Shown: piece after piece, positions 16,939-25,376 of the stretch
How positions within the stretch are numbered: position 1 is the first letter of the stretch
Layout: the number at the start of each line of letters is the position of its first letter
DNA from: CAVQAH01 sp963784195
GTDB lineage: Bacteria > Acidobacteriota > Vicinamibacteria > Vicinamibacterales > 2-12-FULL-66-21
Reading direction: 5' to 3'
Assembly: GCA_963784195.1 (NCBI GenBank)
Contig: CAWARA010000020.1
Location: forward strand, 682,001-746,000
Length of the DNA: 64,000 bases
The notes under the pieces: model-generated
What the model was told of the DNA's origin: nothing
The model's input: the letters and a program-made list of their open reading frames with translations, nothing else
The model's database searches: none
Program-made: the position numbers and the translations under genes

Positions 16939-18390
16939 ATGACAAACAGATTACTCGGCATCGCCGTTTGTATTGCGTTCGGTACGTTAACGCTCATGGG
17001 GCGCTCGGATCCACCAACCAAGGACTGGCCCATGTGGGGCGGCACCGCGGACCGCAACATGGTGTCGACCATGAAAGGGCTGCCGACGACCTGGGACGTC
17101 AAGACGAAGAAGAACGTCCGGTGGGTCGCCGAGCTGGGATCGCAGACCTACGGCAATCCAGTCGTTTCGAACGGCGTCGTGCTCGTCGGCACCAACAACG
17201 AAGCGATGAAGGATCCGGCCGTCAAGGGTGACAAGGGTATCGTGATGGCCTTCCGCGAATCGAATGGCGAGTTACTCTGGCAGGCGGTTCACGACAAGCT
17301 GGCGGCTGGCCGCGCGAACGATTGGCCGTATCAGGGCGTCTGCTCATCCCCGCTCGTCGAAAACGGCATCGCGTATTACGTCTCGAACCGCGGCGAGCTG
17401 ATGGCCGTCGACCTCGACGGGTTCCGCGACAAGACGAACGACGGCCTCGTGAAGGACGAGAAGCAGCAGCGGGAGACCGACGTCGACGTGATCTGGCGCT
17501 ACGACATGATGGAGGAGCTCGGCGTCCTCCAGCACAACATGGCGAACTCGTCACCGGTTGTGTTCGAAAACCTGATCTACGTGAGCACGTCGAACGGTCA
17601 GGACGAAAGCCACGTGAACGTGCCCTCGCCGAAGGCGCCAGCAATCATTGCGGTAGACAAGACGACCGGCAAGCTGGTGTGGGAAGACAATTCGGTGGGC
17701 GAAAAGGTCCTGCACGGCCAGTGGTCGTCACCGGCGGTCGCGCGGATTGGCGACGTGGTGCAGGTCGTCATCGGACAGGGTGACGGCTGGGTACGCGGGT
17801 TCGAGGCGAAAACCGGCAAGAAGCTCTGGGAATTCGACCTCAACCCGAAAGACTCGGTCTGGCCGAAAACCCGCAACGAGGTCATCAGCACCCCGATCAT
17901 CCTCGACAACGTCGTCTACATCGCGAACGGTCAGGACCCGGAACATGGCGAAGGTGTCGGCCACCTTTACGCCATCGACGCCACCAAGCGCGGCGACATC
18001 ACCAAGACCGGCCAGCTTTGGCATTACGGCGACATCCGCCGCTCGATCTCGACAGGCGCGCTCTTCAACGGAATCCTCTTCTACTCGGACTTCAGCGGAT
18101 TCCTGCACGCCATCGACGCCAAGACAGGCAAGCAGTTCTGGAAGCACGACATGTTCGCCGCGATCTGGGGCTCGCCGATGGTCATCGACGGCAAGGTCTA
18201 CCTTGGCGATGAAGACGGCGACGTCGCAATCCTCGCAGCCGATCGCACGATGAAGCTGATCGGCGAGAACAACATGGGGAGCTCGGTCTACTCCACCGCG
18301 GTTCCGGCCAACGGCAGCATCTATCTCGTCAACCGGAACGAGCTCTTCGCGCTGGCTGAGGGCGCCACCTCGACGAATGGGAAGAAGTAA
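16939..18390 (+). CDS. Secreted PQQ-type beta-propeller protein (3 of 7)
   Basis: 483 aa. MTNRLLGIAVCIAFGTLTLM is a signal peptide; the mature part begins KDWPMWGGTADRNMVSTMKG, a variant of the WPxWRGP start. Blades include VDKTTGKLVWEDN, FEAKTGKKLWEFDLN and IDAKTGKQFWKHD, and the VYLGDEDGDVAILAADR motif near the end. A periplasmic or secreted binding role is inferred; no cofactor ligands are recognised with certainty. ATG 16939 is preferred to 16921 because it yields a compact signal peptide and GGA lies 7 nt upstream. It follows the previous propeller gene on the same strand across a palindrome. Confidence 0.86.
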   Translation: MTNRLLGIAVCIAFGTLTLMGRSDPPTKDWPMWGGTADRNMVSTMKGLPTTWDVKTKKNVRWVAELGSQTYGNPVVSNGVVLVGTNNEAMKDPAVKGDKGIVMAFRESNGELLWQAVHDKLAAGRANDWPYQGVCSSPLVENGIAYYVSNRGELMAVDLDGFRDKTNDGLVKDEKQQRETDVDVIWRYDMMEELGVLQHNMANSSPVVFENLIYVSTSNGQDESHVNVPSPKAPAIIAVDKTTGKLVWEDNSVGEKVLHGQWSSPAVARIGDVVQVVIGQGDGWVRGFEAKTGKKLWEFDLNPKDSVWPKTRNEVISTPIILDNVVYIANGQDPEHGEGVGHLYAIDATKRGDITKTGQLWHYGDIRRSISTGALFNGILFYSDFSGFLHAIDAKTGKQFWKHDMFAAIWGSPMVIDGKVYLGDEDGDVAILAADRTMKLIGENNMGSSVYSTAVPANGSIYLVNRNELFALAEGATSTNGKK

Positions 18391-18399
18391 GTCCTCGCG

Positions 18400-18475
18400 T
18401 GCCGTAGTTCGTGGTCCGTGGTTCGTAGTCCGTTCGTGGCGCAGATCGCTCGGCGAACACGCAACCACGACCGCG
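18400..18475. repeat. Family A element, degenerate (GTTCGTGGTCCGTGG)
   Basis: GCCGTAGTTCGTGGTCCGTGG and further TTCGTAG/TTCGTGG units, then a weak complementary part CGCAACCACGACCGCGG. It starts 10 bp after a stop codon and ends where a gene remnant begins. Confidence 0.75.
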
Positions 18476-18607
18476 GGCTACAGCGCAGCCTCATCGCGCC
18501 AGCGCAAGCGCACGGACAACCCGACGGCGAGATCCTGATGGCCAGCCATCTCCGGCAACCTGCTCATCGTTCGAACCGGCACACAGATCGTTGCCGTGCG
18601 TGGATGA
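18476..18607 (+). pseudogene. C-terminal remnant of another propeller protein
   Basis: One frame reads RSLIAPAQAHGQPDGEILMA and, after a one-base shift near 18548, the next reads ISGNLLIVRTGTQIVAVRG followed by TGA (18605-18607). This is the typical last blade of a PQQ-type propeller (ending in a Leu/Ile-V-R-T-G and AVRG motif). No upstream gene body exists; a family A element lies at the break. Its TGA overlaps the ATG of the next gene (ATGA), a relic of translational coupling. Confidence 0.65.
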
Positions 18608-19740
18608 CCTGCATGCCCCTATCACTCGTCACACTGGTCGTCGCGTTTCTCGCGCCCATCACCACGCAAACGCCACCGGCGGCGCAGTTGTCCACGCCGG
18701 CGGATCGGTGGGCGCAATTCCGTGGCACGTCAGCGCTGACGGGCCACTCCGATGCAAAGCTCCCCGATCAGTTGAAAGTTCTCTGGACGTATGAGGCTGG
18801 GGACTCGATCGAATCGTCGGCAGCCATCGCGGACGGCGTGGTGTACGTCGGTTCGCAGACCGGCGAGCTGCACGCGGTCAACCTGGCGGACGGAAAGTTG
18901 AAATGGAAGTACAAGGCGTCCGCCGACGGCATCGGTGAGTCGTCGCCTGCCGTTGCCGGCGGGCTTGTCTACGTTGGCGACCTCAGCGGCGTGCTCCACG
19001 CGGTGGATACCGCAACAGGCAAGGCCGCGTGGACGTTCAAGACAGGCACCGAGATCAAATCATCCCCGGTGGTCGCCGGCGACCGGGTCCTGATTGGATC
19101 GTACGACTCGCATCTTTACGCGCTCGGAGCCAAGGACGGCAAGCTGGCGTGGAAGATCCAGACGGAAGGGTACGTGCACGCTACGCCGGCGATCGTCGAC
19201 GGTGTGGCTTACCTCGCAGGCTGTGACGAGATACTGCGGGGCATCAGGATCAGCGATGGCAAGGAGATCCTGACGCTCTCGTCCGGCGCTTACACGGGGG
19301 CATCCCCGGTCGTTGTCGAAGGCCGCGCCTACTACGGAACCTATGAGAACGAAGTGCTGGGTGTCGATCTGAAGGCAAAGAAGATCGTGTGGACCTACAA
19401 ACATCCGGAGCGCAACTTCCCGTTCTATTCGTCAGCAGCGCTCGCCGGCAACCGGCTGATCGTCGGAGGCCGGGACAAGATGGTCCACGGCATCGATCGA
19501 CAGACGGGCAAGGCTCTCTGGACCTTCACCACCCTCGCACGTGTGGATTCATCGCCGGTCGTCGCGGGCGGACGCGCGTACATCGGCGGCAACGATGGAA
19601 AGCTCTACGTGCTCGACGTCGCCTCAGGCAAGAAGGTGTTCGAGTTCGAAGCCGGCGGACCTCTCTCGGCGTCGCCAGCCGTTGCATCCGGACGGCTCGT
19701 CATCGGCTCTCAGGACGGCAAACTGTTCTGCCTCGGATAG
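18604..19740 (+). CDS. Secreted PQQ-type beta-propeller protein, BamB-like (4 of 7)
   Basis: 378 aa. The signal peptide MTCMPLSLVTLVVAFLAPIT is followed by DRWAQFRGTSALTGHSDAKL. Seven or eight regular blades follow, each with a VYVGSxxGxLHAVD-like strand and a TGKxxWTF turn (for example VDTATGKAAWTFKTG, IDRQTGKALWTFTT, LDVASGKKVFEFEAG), ending GSQDGKLFCLG. This regularity is closest to BamB-like propellers of the seven. The ATG at 18604 overlaps the TGA of the preceding remnant; in-frame codons upstream to 18418 run through repeat DNA and are not used. A role in outer membrane assembly or substrate binding is possible but unproven. Confidence 0.87.
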   Translation: MTCMPLSLVTLVVAFLAPITTQTPPAAQLSTPADRWAQFRGTSALTGHSDAKLPDQLKVLWTYEAGDSIESSAAIADGVVYVGSQTGELHAVNLADGKLKWKYKASADGIGESSPAVAGGLVYVGDLSGVLHAVDTATGKAAWTFKTGTEIKSSPVVAGDRVLIGSYDSHLYALGAKDGKLAWKIQTEGYVHATPAIVDGVAYLAGCDEILRGIRISDGKEILTLSSGAYTGASPVVVEGRAYYGTYENEVLGVDLKAKKIVWTYKHPERNFPFYSSAALAGNRLIVGGRDKMVHGIDRQTGKALWTFTTLARVDSSPVVAGGRAYIGGNDGKLYVLDVASGKKVFEFEAGGPLSASPAVASGRLVIGSQDGKLFCLG

Positions 19741-19776
19741 CGCGCAGGGACTGCCGAAGACCGGGATCTGTCAATC

Positions 19777-20247
19777 ATGAACCTCGAGCGATTTCGCAAG
19801 CACTGCATGTCTCTGCCAGGCGCCACGGAACAAATCCAGTGGGGCGCAGATCTCGTCTTCAAGGTCGGGGGCAAGATGTTCGCCGTGGCGGCGACCGAGG
19901 CCGAGGCCTCGCATCGACTTTCGTTCAAGTGCTCTGACGAGAGCTTTGCAGAGTTGGTCGAACAGGAGGGTGTCGTACCCGCGCCGTACTTGGCGAGAGC
20001 GAAGTGGGTCGCGCTCGAACGCTTCGATTCGCTCGGCGACAAGGAGCTCGAGTCCAGGATCGTCGACGCCTACACGCTCATCTTCCAGAAGCTGTCGAAG
20101 ACCCAGCAGGCGGCGATCGGGGGCGGCGGGAAGAACAGCAAGGCGACCGGCAAGAAGGCCGGCAGGAAACCTGCCAAGCCGGCTCGCAAAGCTCGCGCAA
20201 AGAGCGCTACGGCCTCGCGGAAGCGACGATCTGCGCGAAGTCGGTAA
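19777..20247 (+). CDS. MmcQ/YjbR-family protein with lysine/arginine-rich tail
   Basis: 156 aa. Residues 1-115 match the MmcQ/YjbR (CyaY-like) fold: FRKHCMSLPGATEQIQWG, LVFKVGGKMFAVA and the YLARAKWVALERFDSL segment. A tail of about 35 residues is almost entirely Lys, Arg and Ala (KKAGRKPAKPARKARAK), like histone-H1-type tails, and is likely to bind nucleic acid. YjbR proteins are small double-wing proteins of unknown function. The last 41 bp overlap the 3' end of the oppositely oriented serine hydrolase gene. Confidence 0.88.
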   Translation: MNLERFRKHCMSLPGATEQIQWGADLVFKVGGKMFAVAATEAEASHRLSFKCSDESFAELVEQEGVVPAPYLARAKWVALERFDSLGDKELESRIVDAYTLIFQKLSKTQQAAIGGGGKNSKATGKKAGRKPAKPARKARAKSATASRKRRSARSR

Positions 20248-21376
20248 GAAATCCTCGCAGCGGGCGGCCGGTCGAACGCGGCGCGCTCGAGTTCACCTGC
20301 ACGGCAATCGACGCCTTCAGCTCCGGAAAGTACATGACGTCGGTCTGATAGCCCGGCATGAACCCGCTGTGTCCGTAGGTCACGCCGAACTGCGTCGGAC
20401 GAATGATGACGCCCAGCCCATACTTCGTCTCCGGTCCCAGCTTGGCGGGCACCCCGTCGATCAAATCGTCCATCAACGACGCGTCGATCACCTTTCCCCC
20501 ATACAGCAACTGCGCCCAGCGGGCGAGGTCAGTCGCCGTGACGGCCAGCCCGCCACCGGTCCATTCGAACTGCGGGTTCACCGCGAATTTCCCGTCCTTG
20601 ATCATCTCGTCGGATCCGCCAAACGGATTGTTGGGCCCGGCGTAACCCTGCACGAGGCCTGGAACCGTCCGGCTCTCGACGGGGATCGTGTCGTTCAACC
20701 CGTGTTTCTGGAGAATGCGTTTTCTCAGCTGATCGTAGTAAGGCGCTCCCCCGGCGCGCTCGATGACCATGCCCAGGACGATGTAATTGGTGTCTGAGTA
20801 CTCCCATCCCTCGCCCGGCGCGAACGGTGGCTGTGCGTCGAACAGGTAGGCGATGCGGTCCTCAGGTGACCAGACCTTGTCGGGATTGGCGGTGAGATCG
20901 GCGGTGAACTTCGGATTCAGCTCGTAACGGACCAGGCCGCTCGTGTGGGTCATCAGCTGCCGCACCGTGATGCGGTCGGAATGCGCGATCCGCTTGAGCC
21001 ACGCTTCGTTCCCGAAGTACTTGGCGATCGGATCCTGAAGCCCGATTTTCCCTTCGTGTACCAGTTGCAGCGCCACCGCAGACACGTAAGTCTTTCCGAC
21101 GCTGCCGAGGAGCAACCGATCGGTCGACTTCATCCTCGTTTGCGCGGTCCTGTCCGACACGCCGACGGCGAGGCCGATCAACTGCCCGTCCAGGGCCACC
21201 GCCGCAGTGCCTCCCGGAAAACTGCCGGCCTGGTGCAGCTCCTGAAACTTCGCTTGCAGGGCTTCACGAAGCGACGACTGTCCGGACGGCGAACTTGAAC
21301 TCTGTTGTCCGTGAAGCGTGGGAGCGACGATGGAGGCGGCGATCAGAAAGGCGGCACAACGAAGCGATGCGAACAT
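20207..21376 (-). CDS. Secreted serine hydrolase (beta-lactamase class C / esterase fold)
   Basis: 389 aa with a signal peptide (MFASLRCAAFLIAASIVAPT). The catalytic SxxK is SVGK at residues 92-95. A YSDTNY motif near 197 supplies the class C-type tyrosine, and YGHSGFMPGY near 350 supplies the HxG that replaces KTG in this family. The family includes penicillin-binding esterases, D-aminopeptidases and true AmpC enzymes; the sequence does not decide between them. Its 3' end overlaps the YjbR-like gene by 41 bp, tail to tail. Confidence 0.88.
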   Translation of the reverse strand: MFASLRCAAFLIAASIVAPTLHGQQSSSSPSGQSSLREALQAKFQELHQAGSFPGGTAAVALDGQLIGLAVGVSDRTAQTRMKSTDRLLLGSVGKTYVSAVALQLVHEGKIGLQDPIAKYFGNEAWLKRIAHSDRITVRQLMTHTSGLVRYELNPKFTADLTANPDKVWSPEDRIAYLFDAQPPFAPGEGWEYSDTNYIVLGMVIERAGGAPYYDQLRKRILQKHGLNDTIPVESRTVPGLVQGYAGPNNPFGGSDEMIKDGKFAVNPQFEWTGGGLAVTATDLARWAQLLYGGKVIDASLMDDLIDGVPAKLGPETKYGLGVIIRPTQFGVTYGHSGFMPGYQTDVMYFPELKASIAVQVNSSAPRSTGRPLRGFLTDFAQIVASARP

Positions 21377-21392
21377 GGGCCGCGATTGTACT

Positions 21393-22062
21393 TCAGGGGA
21401 CTGACCGATCAGAGCCGGTCGATTGAGAGTGGGGAATCTCTGAGTGCTCCTCGATCGCCGCTGGTCTTTGGAGGGTTTCGAGCGGCACGTGACCCGTGTG
21501 ACGGATCATTTCGACCAGCGCCAGTGTAATGGCGATGACGACCGGCCCGAGGATCAGACCAAGGACACCGAAGACTTCGAGGCCGCCGAGCACCGCGAAG
21601 AAGATAAGCAGCTCGTGGAGCCGTGCGCGCTGCCCAACGAGTCGAGGCGAGAGGAAATTGTCGATCGAGCTGATGACCAGCAGTCCCCACGCGACGAGGA
21701 CCAGGGCTTTCACCCATGCGCCGGTCAGCGCCAAAAATGCGGCGGCAGGCACCCATACGAGAAACGCGCCGGCCATCGGGATCATCGACAGGAAGAACAT
21801 CACGACACCCCAGAGGAGGGGTGAGGGCAAACCGAGAATCCCGAAGATCATCGTGCCGAGCGTTCCCTGAATCGCCGCGATCACCAGGACGCCGTAGACG
21901 GTGGCACCGATCACCTCGCGCGTGCGAAGCGCGATGTCGTGTGCCTGCACCCGCTGGATCGGCAGGAGCTCGTACCCGGCCTGGCGGATCCGCTCGCCGT
22001 CGCGGAACAGATAGAACAGCGTGAACACGACGAGCACCATCTGCACGATGGCGCCCGACCGC
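21393..22062 (-). CDS. AI-2E family transporter, C-terminal part (frameshifted)
   Basis: This frame holds the second half of an AI-2E (TqsA/YdiK-like, PF01594) permease: VQMVLVVFTLFYLFRDGERI, TVYGVLVIAAIQGTLG, and the conserved end segments PSPLLWGVVMFFLSMIPMAG and HELLIFFAVLGGLEVFGVLG. It joins the frame of the N-terminal part near 22063 within a GGGGCGGTCGGG stretch. The hydrophilic tail ends VP. Substrates in this family range from autoinducer-2 to sodium/proton exchange, so none is assigned. Confidence 0.8.
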
Positions 22063-22506
22063 CCCGCCGACGACCATGAGCGTGCTGCCGGCGAGCACCG
22101 CGGCCCACGCTTCGACGCGTTCGGCCACGAAGCGCTCGGCGGCTTTCGGGTCCACGTGGATGTATTGACCCACCCAGTCCATGATGCGGCCGACAATCGG
22201 AAGCGAGCTGATGGAAAAGTTCGAGAGCCCGGTCGGCAGCGACGCCGCCGCGCCGCTCAACTCGCGCACCACGGCGATGGTGATGAACGTGACTGGCAGC
22301 AGGATGAACACGACGACCAGCAGTGTGGATATCGCCGCCGACAGCGTCGGACGGCCGTACCGTGACACGATCCGCCGGTGCATCGGGTAGAAAACGACGG
22401 CGAGGACGGCTGCCCAGAGGATCACCTTGAAGAACGGCTGCAGCATGAGCCAGCAGACGTACAGCGCAATCGCCAGCACGATGAGCAGCGTGATCAGGCC
22501 AGCCAT
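22063..22506 (-). CDS. AI-2E family transporter, N-terminal part (frameshifted)
   Basis: About 148 residues from an ATG at 22506: MAGLITLLIVLAIALYVCWL, then FKVILWAAVLAVVFYPMHRR, the typical first transmembrane pairs of the AI-2E family. The frame turns to nonsense after LMVVGGAVG near 22063, where the other frame begins SGAIVQMVLVV. A single indel in the G-rich run is the simplest explanation. It starts 16 bp after the stop of the M20 peptidase gene and is probably co-transcribed with it. Confidence 0.8.
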
Positions 22507-22522
22507 GTGGCTTCGGTGGCGC

Positions 22523-23887
22523 TCAGCGCTTTCCTGCGGTTTCCTTCAAGGCGTCGAACAGAATCTGAATGGCTGGTCCGAGCGCGTCGGCTGGAACATA
22601 CTCGGCGTCTCCATGCATCGACGCCAACACGGCTGCCGGCAGAATCGCCGGCGTGAACCCGTAGCTCTTCACACCAAGCGACCGGAATAGGTTCGCGTCC
22701 GTTCCATAGGGCACGATCATCGGCGTGACGATCGCGTCGGGATGTCGCTTCTTGACCGCTGCCTCCAGCGCCCGGTAGAAAGTCGAGTCCTGCGTGGTAA
22801 TCGTCGGATCGGGCGACTCGTAGGTCACCTCGATGCGTATCTCCGGATCGCCGAGCCGCTTCGCAACCTCCTTCAGCCATTGGTCCTTCGTCGTACCGGG
22901 CAGCACGCGGCAGTCGAGGGTCGCCTCGGCAATCGACGGGATGACGTTGACCTTGGGCGGCTCGCCAACCCCTGAACGGAGACTCGTCAGCGATATCGTC
23001 GATTGCTGGATCGCATTGTTGAATTTGTTGTTCGGAAGCGATCCGACTTTCGATTTCATCGTATCGACCACACTGAAGGGCGACGAGGACATCGGTTCGG
23101 CGAGCAGCTTCGTCAGCGCGCGCACGAGGCGATCGTTCGGATTGCGATCGTGGGGCTGTGAGCCGTGACCGGCCACACCTTCAGCCGTCAGCTTCAACCA
23201 CAGGATCTTTTTCTCGGCCACCGAAATGCCGAACACCAGCTTCCCGGACGAGAACAGATCCCGGCTGCCGAACCCGCCCTCGTCGAGGATGAACTCGGGC
23301 TCGAACTCCTTGTAGTGATGCTCGCGCATCCAAATGGCGCCGAGCCCGCCGCCGACCTCTTCGTCAGGAACGGCCATCAGGATGATGTCGCGGTCGAGCG
23401 GCACGTTCATGCGTTTCAGCGCGATCAGTGCGTACAGGTGCGCGACGCCCGGTCCCTTCATGTCCATCGCGCCGCGTCCCCAGATGGCGCCCTCCGCCAG
23501 TTCCCCACCGAACGGATCACGTTTCCACCGCGCCGGATCGGTGGGAACCACGTCCATGTGGTGCAGCAACAGAATGGGCTTGGCGGCACCTGATCCTTTG
23601 AGCCTGGCCATGATGATCGAACGGCCGGGGCCAGACTCGAACCGCTTGACCGGAATCCCTTCCTTCTCGATCAGGCTCTGCAAGAAATCCGCAGCCTTCG
23701 TGACGTCGCCCGGTGGAACGGACGTGTTGAAGCGGATGTAGGACTGCAGCGTCTTGATCGCCTCCGCCTCGATCGCCTTCCAGTCGGGCGTCTGCGCGGC
23801 AGCGAGGCCGGCAGTTGCCAGAATCATCAGACTGCCGATTGACCACTGCAGAATGCCGATGGCTGATGACGATTTCCGATTGAGCAT
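22523..23887 (-). CDS. Secreted M20/M25/M40-family metallopeptidase
   Basis: 454 aa with a signal peptide (SIGSLMILATAGLAAAQ). Motifs: HHMDVVP (zinc His, catalytic Asp), GAMDMKGPG (bridging Asp), PDEEVGG (catalytic Glu pair) and a late SMHGDAEYVP (zinc His); an internal dimerisation domain with HGSQPHDRNP is present. Such enzymes are carboxypeptidases, dipeptidases or deacylases acting on small peptides or acylated amino acids. The ATG at 23887 (MLNRKSSSAIG) is chosen because the in-frame sequence upstream is only low-complexity repeat DNA. The AI-2E transporter follows 16 bp downstream. Confidence 0.9.
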   Translation of the reverse strand: MLNRKSSSAIGILQWSIGSLMILATAGLAAAQTPDWKAIEAEAIKTLQSYIRFNTSVPPGDVTKAADFLQSLIEKEGIPVKRFESGPGRSIIMARLKGSGAAKPILLLHHMDVVPTDPARWKRDPFGGELAEGAIWGRGAMDMKGPGVAHLYALIALKRMNVPLDRDIILMAVPDEEVGGGLGAIWMREHHYKEFEPEFILDEGGFGSRDLFSSGKLVFGISVAEKKILWLKLTAEGVAGHGSQPHDRNPNDRLVRALTKLLAEPMSSSPFSVVDTMKSKVGSLPNNKFNNAIQQSTISLTSLRSGVGEPPKVNVIPSIAEATLDCRVLPGTTKDQWLKEVAKRLGDPEIRIEVTYESPDPTITTQDSTFYRALEAAVKKRHPDAIVTPMIVPYGTDANLFRSLGVKSYGFTPAILPAAVLASMHGDAEYVPADALGPAIQILFDALKETAGKR

Positions 23888-23892
23888 TGCCG

Positions 23893-23992
23893 TCCCATCC
23901 CCCGTTCCATCGCCCGTTGCGTTCCCCGTTGCGTTCCCCTTGCCCCTTGCCCCTTGCCCATCGCCCTTCGCCCATCGCCCATCTCGCATATG
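23893..23992. repeat. Quasi-tandem GTTGCGTTCCCC / CTTGCCC array (family C, copy 1)
   Basis: Runs of CGTTGCGTTCCC, then CTTGCCC three times, then CATCGCCC units. It fills most of the 164-bp divergent gap between the M20 and LanC-like genes. A shorter relative lies at 26110-26146. Confidence 0.8.
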
Positions 23993-24051
23993 CCTTGGGC
24001 AATTTGGCAGCAAGCGGCCTCCGATGTTACAAGAGGACCCGGAGAACCGCT

Positions 24052-25365
24052 ATGCCTCGACTGACTCGCGGGATCGTATTGCTTGGTGCCCTGGCGTCGC
24101 TCGTCCTTCGCCCTGCTGCAGCGGAACGGCCGAATCTGGATGCTGCAGTCGACGTCGCGAAGTGGATTCAGACGAGCACCCTGAAGACCGACGGCGGCGT
24201 CACGTGGCCAGCCGATCCCAGCGACCCCACGACGGTGAACTACGCCCTCTACAGCGGTTCCCCAGGTGTCGTGCTGTTCCTCCTGGAACTGCACAAGGCA
24301 ACCGGACGGCCCGAGTATCTGGCACAGGCGCGCGAGGGCGCGGGGGCTTTGCTCGCGCGGCTGCCGCTCGAGAAGGAGAGCGGCCTGTACACGGGCATCG
24401 CCGGGATCGGCTTCACGGCCGGCGAGATGCTCCGCGCGACCGGCGACGACCGGTATCGCGAAGGCGTGCGAACCACCGTCAAGCTGCTCGGCGAGCGGGC
24501 GCAATCAGCAGGCAAAGGCGTTCAGTGGAACGACGTAACCGACATCATTGGCGGCAGCGCCGGTACCGGGCTGTTCCTGCTCTACGCCGCGGACCTGCTG
24601 AAGAGTGACGAGCCCAGAGCGCTCGCGGCGAAGGCGGCCGATCGCCTGCTCGAGGTGGGCACACCAGCCGAAGGCGGACTGCAATGGGCGATGGACCCGA
24701 AATTCCCCAGGAAAATGCCGAATTTTTCGCACGGGACCGCTGGAATCTCCTACTTCCTCGCAGCCACGTACAAAGCGACCGGCGATCGGAAGTACCTGGA
24801 CGGCGCGCTCGCCGGCGCGCGGTTCCTCAAGGCCATCGCGAAGACCGACGGCGACGTGTGTCTGATTCGACACAACGAACCTGACGGCATGGATCTCTTC
24901 TACCTCGGCTGGTGTCACGGCCCGGTGGGGACCTCGCGACTCTGGTATCAGCTCGCGAAGACGACGAACGACAAGGCCTGGATGGATTGGGTCTTCAAGT
25001 CCGCTCGCGCGCTGCAAACGAGCGGCATTCCGGAATCGCGCACGCCAGGGTTCTGGAACAACGTGAGCCAGTGCTGCGGCTCGGCAGGCGTGGCCCAGTT
25101 CTTTCTCGATCTCTACACCATCACCAAAGACGCAACGTATCTCCAGTTCTCGAAGAAGATGTCCGCCGACTTGCTGGCACGCGGCACTCGCGATGAAAAA
25201 GGACTCAGGTGGGTCCAGGCCGAGCACCGCGTGCGGCCCGAGCTGCTGATCGCGCAGACAGGCTACATGCAGGGTGCAGCGGGCATCGGCATGTGGCTGC
25301 TCAGGCTCGATGCGGCCGAACAGAACCGTCCGGCCTTCGTGAAGTTCCCTGATTCTCCCTGGTAG
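24052..25365 (+). CDS. Secreted LanC-like (lanthionine synthetase C-like) protein
   Basis: 437 aa. MPRLTRGIVLLGALASLVLR is a signal peptide with an AAAER junction. The rest is an alpha/alpha-barrel of GxxG-type repeats (YTGIAGIGFTAGEML, IGGSAGTGLFLLYAADLL, MQGAAGIGMWLLRLD). The LanC signature sites are present: NFSHGTAGIS (His near 227, catalytic in NisC), GWCHGPVG (Cys near 288) and QCCGSAGVAQF (Cys-Cys near 341-342), where LanC has Cys-His. Lantibiotic cyclases are cytoplasmic; a signal peptide and the absence of any LanB/LanM or precursor gene nearby suggest another, extracytoplasmic role. GGAG precedes the start. Alternative: a glycosidase-like barrel with coincidental motifs, less likely. 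Confidence 0.85.
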   Translation: MPRLTRGIVLLGALASLVLRPAAAERPNLDAAVDVAKWIQTSTLKTDGGVTWPADPSDPTTVNYALYSGSPGVVLFLLELHKATGRPEYLAQAREGAGALLARLPLEKESGLYTGIAGIGFTAGEMLRATGDDRYREGVRTTVKLLGERAQSAGKGVQWNDVTDIIGGSAGTGLFLLYAADLLKSDEPRALAAKAADRLLEVGTPAEGGLQWAMDPKFPRKMPNFSHGTAGISYFLAATYKATGDRKYLDGALAGARFLKAIAKTDGDVCLIRHNEPDGMDLFYLGWCHGPVGTSRLWYQLAKTTNDKAWMDWVFKSARALQTSGIPESRTPGFWNNVSQCCGSAGVAQFFLDLYTITKDATYLQFSKKMSADLLARGTRDEKGLRWVQAEHRVRPELLIAQTGYMQGAAGIGMWLLRLDAAEQNRPAFVKFPDSPW

Positions 25366-25376
25366 CGCGGCACGCG

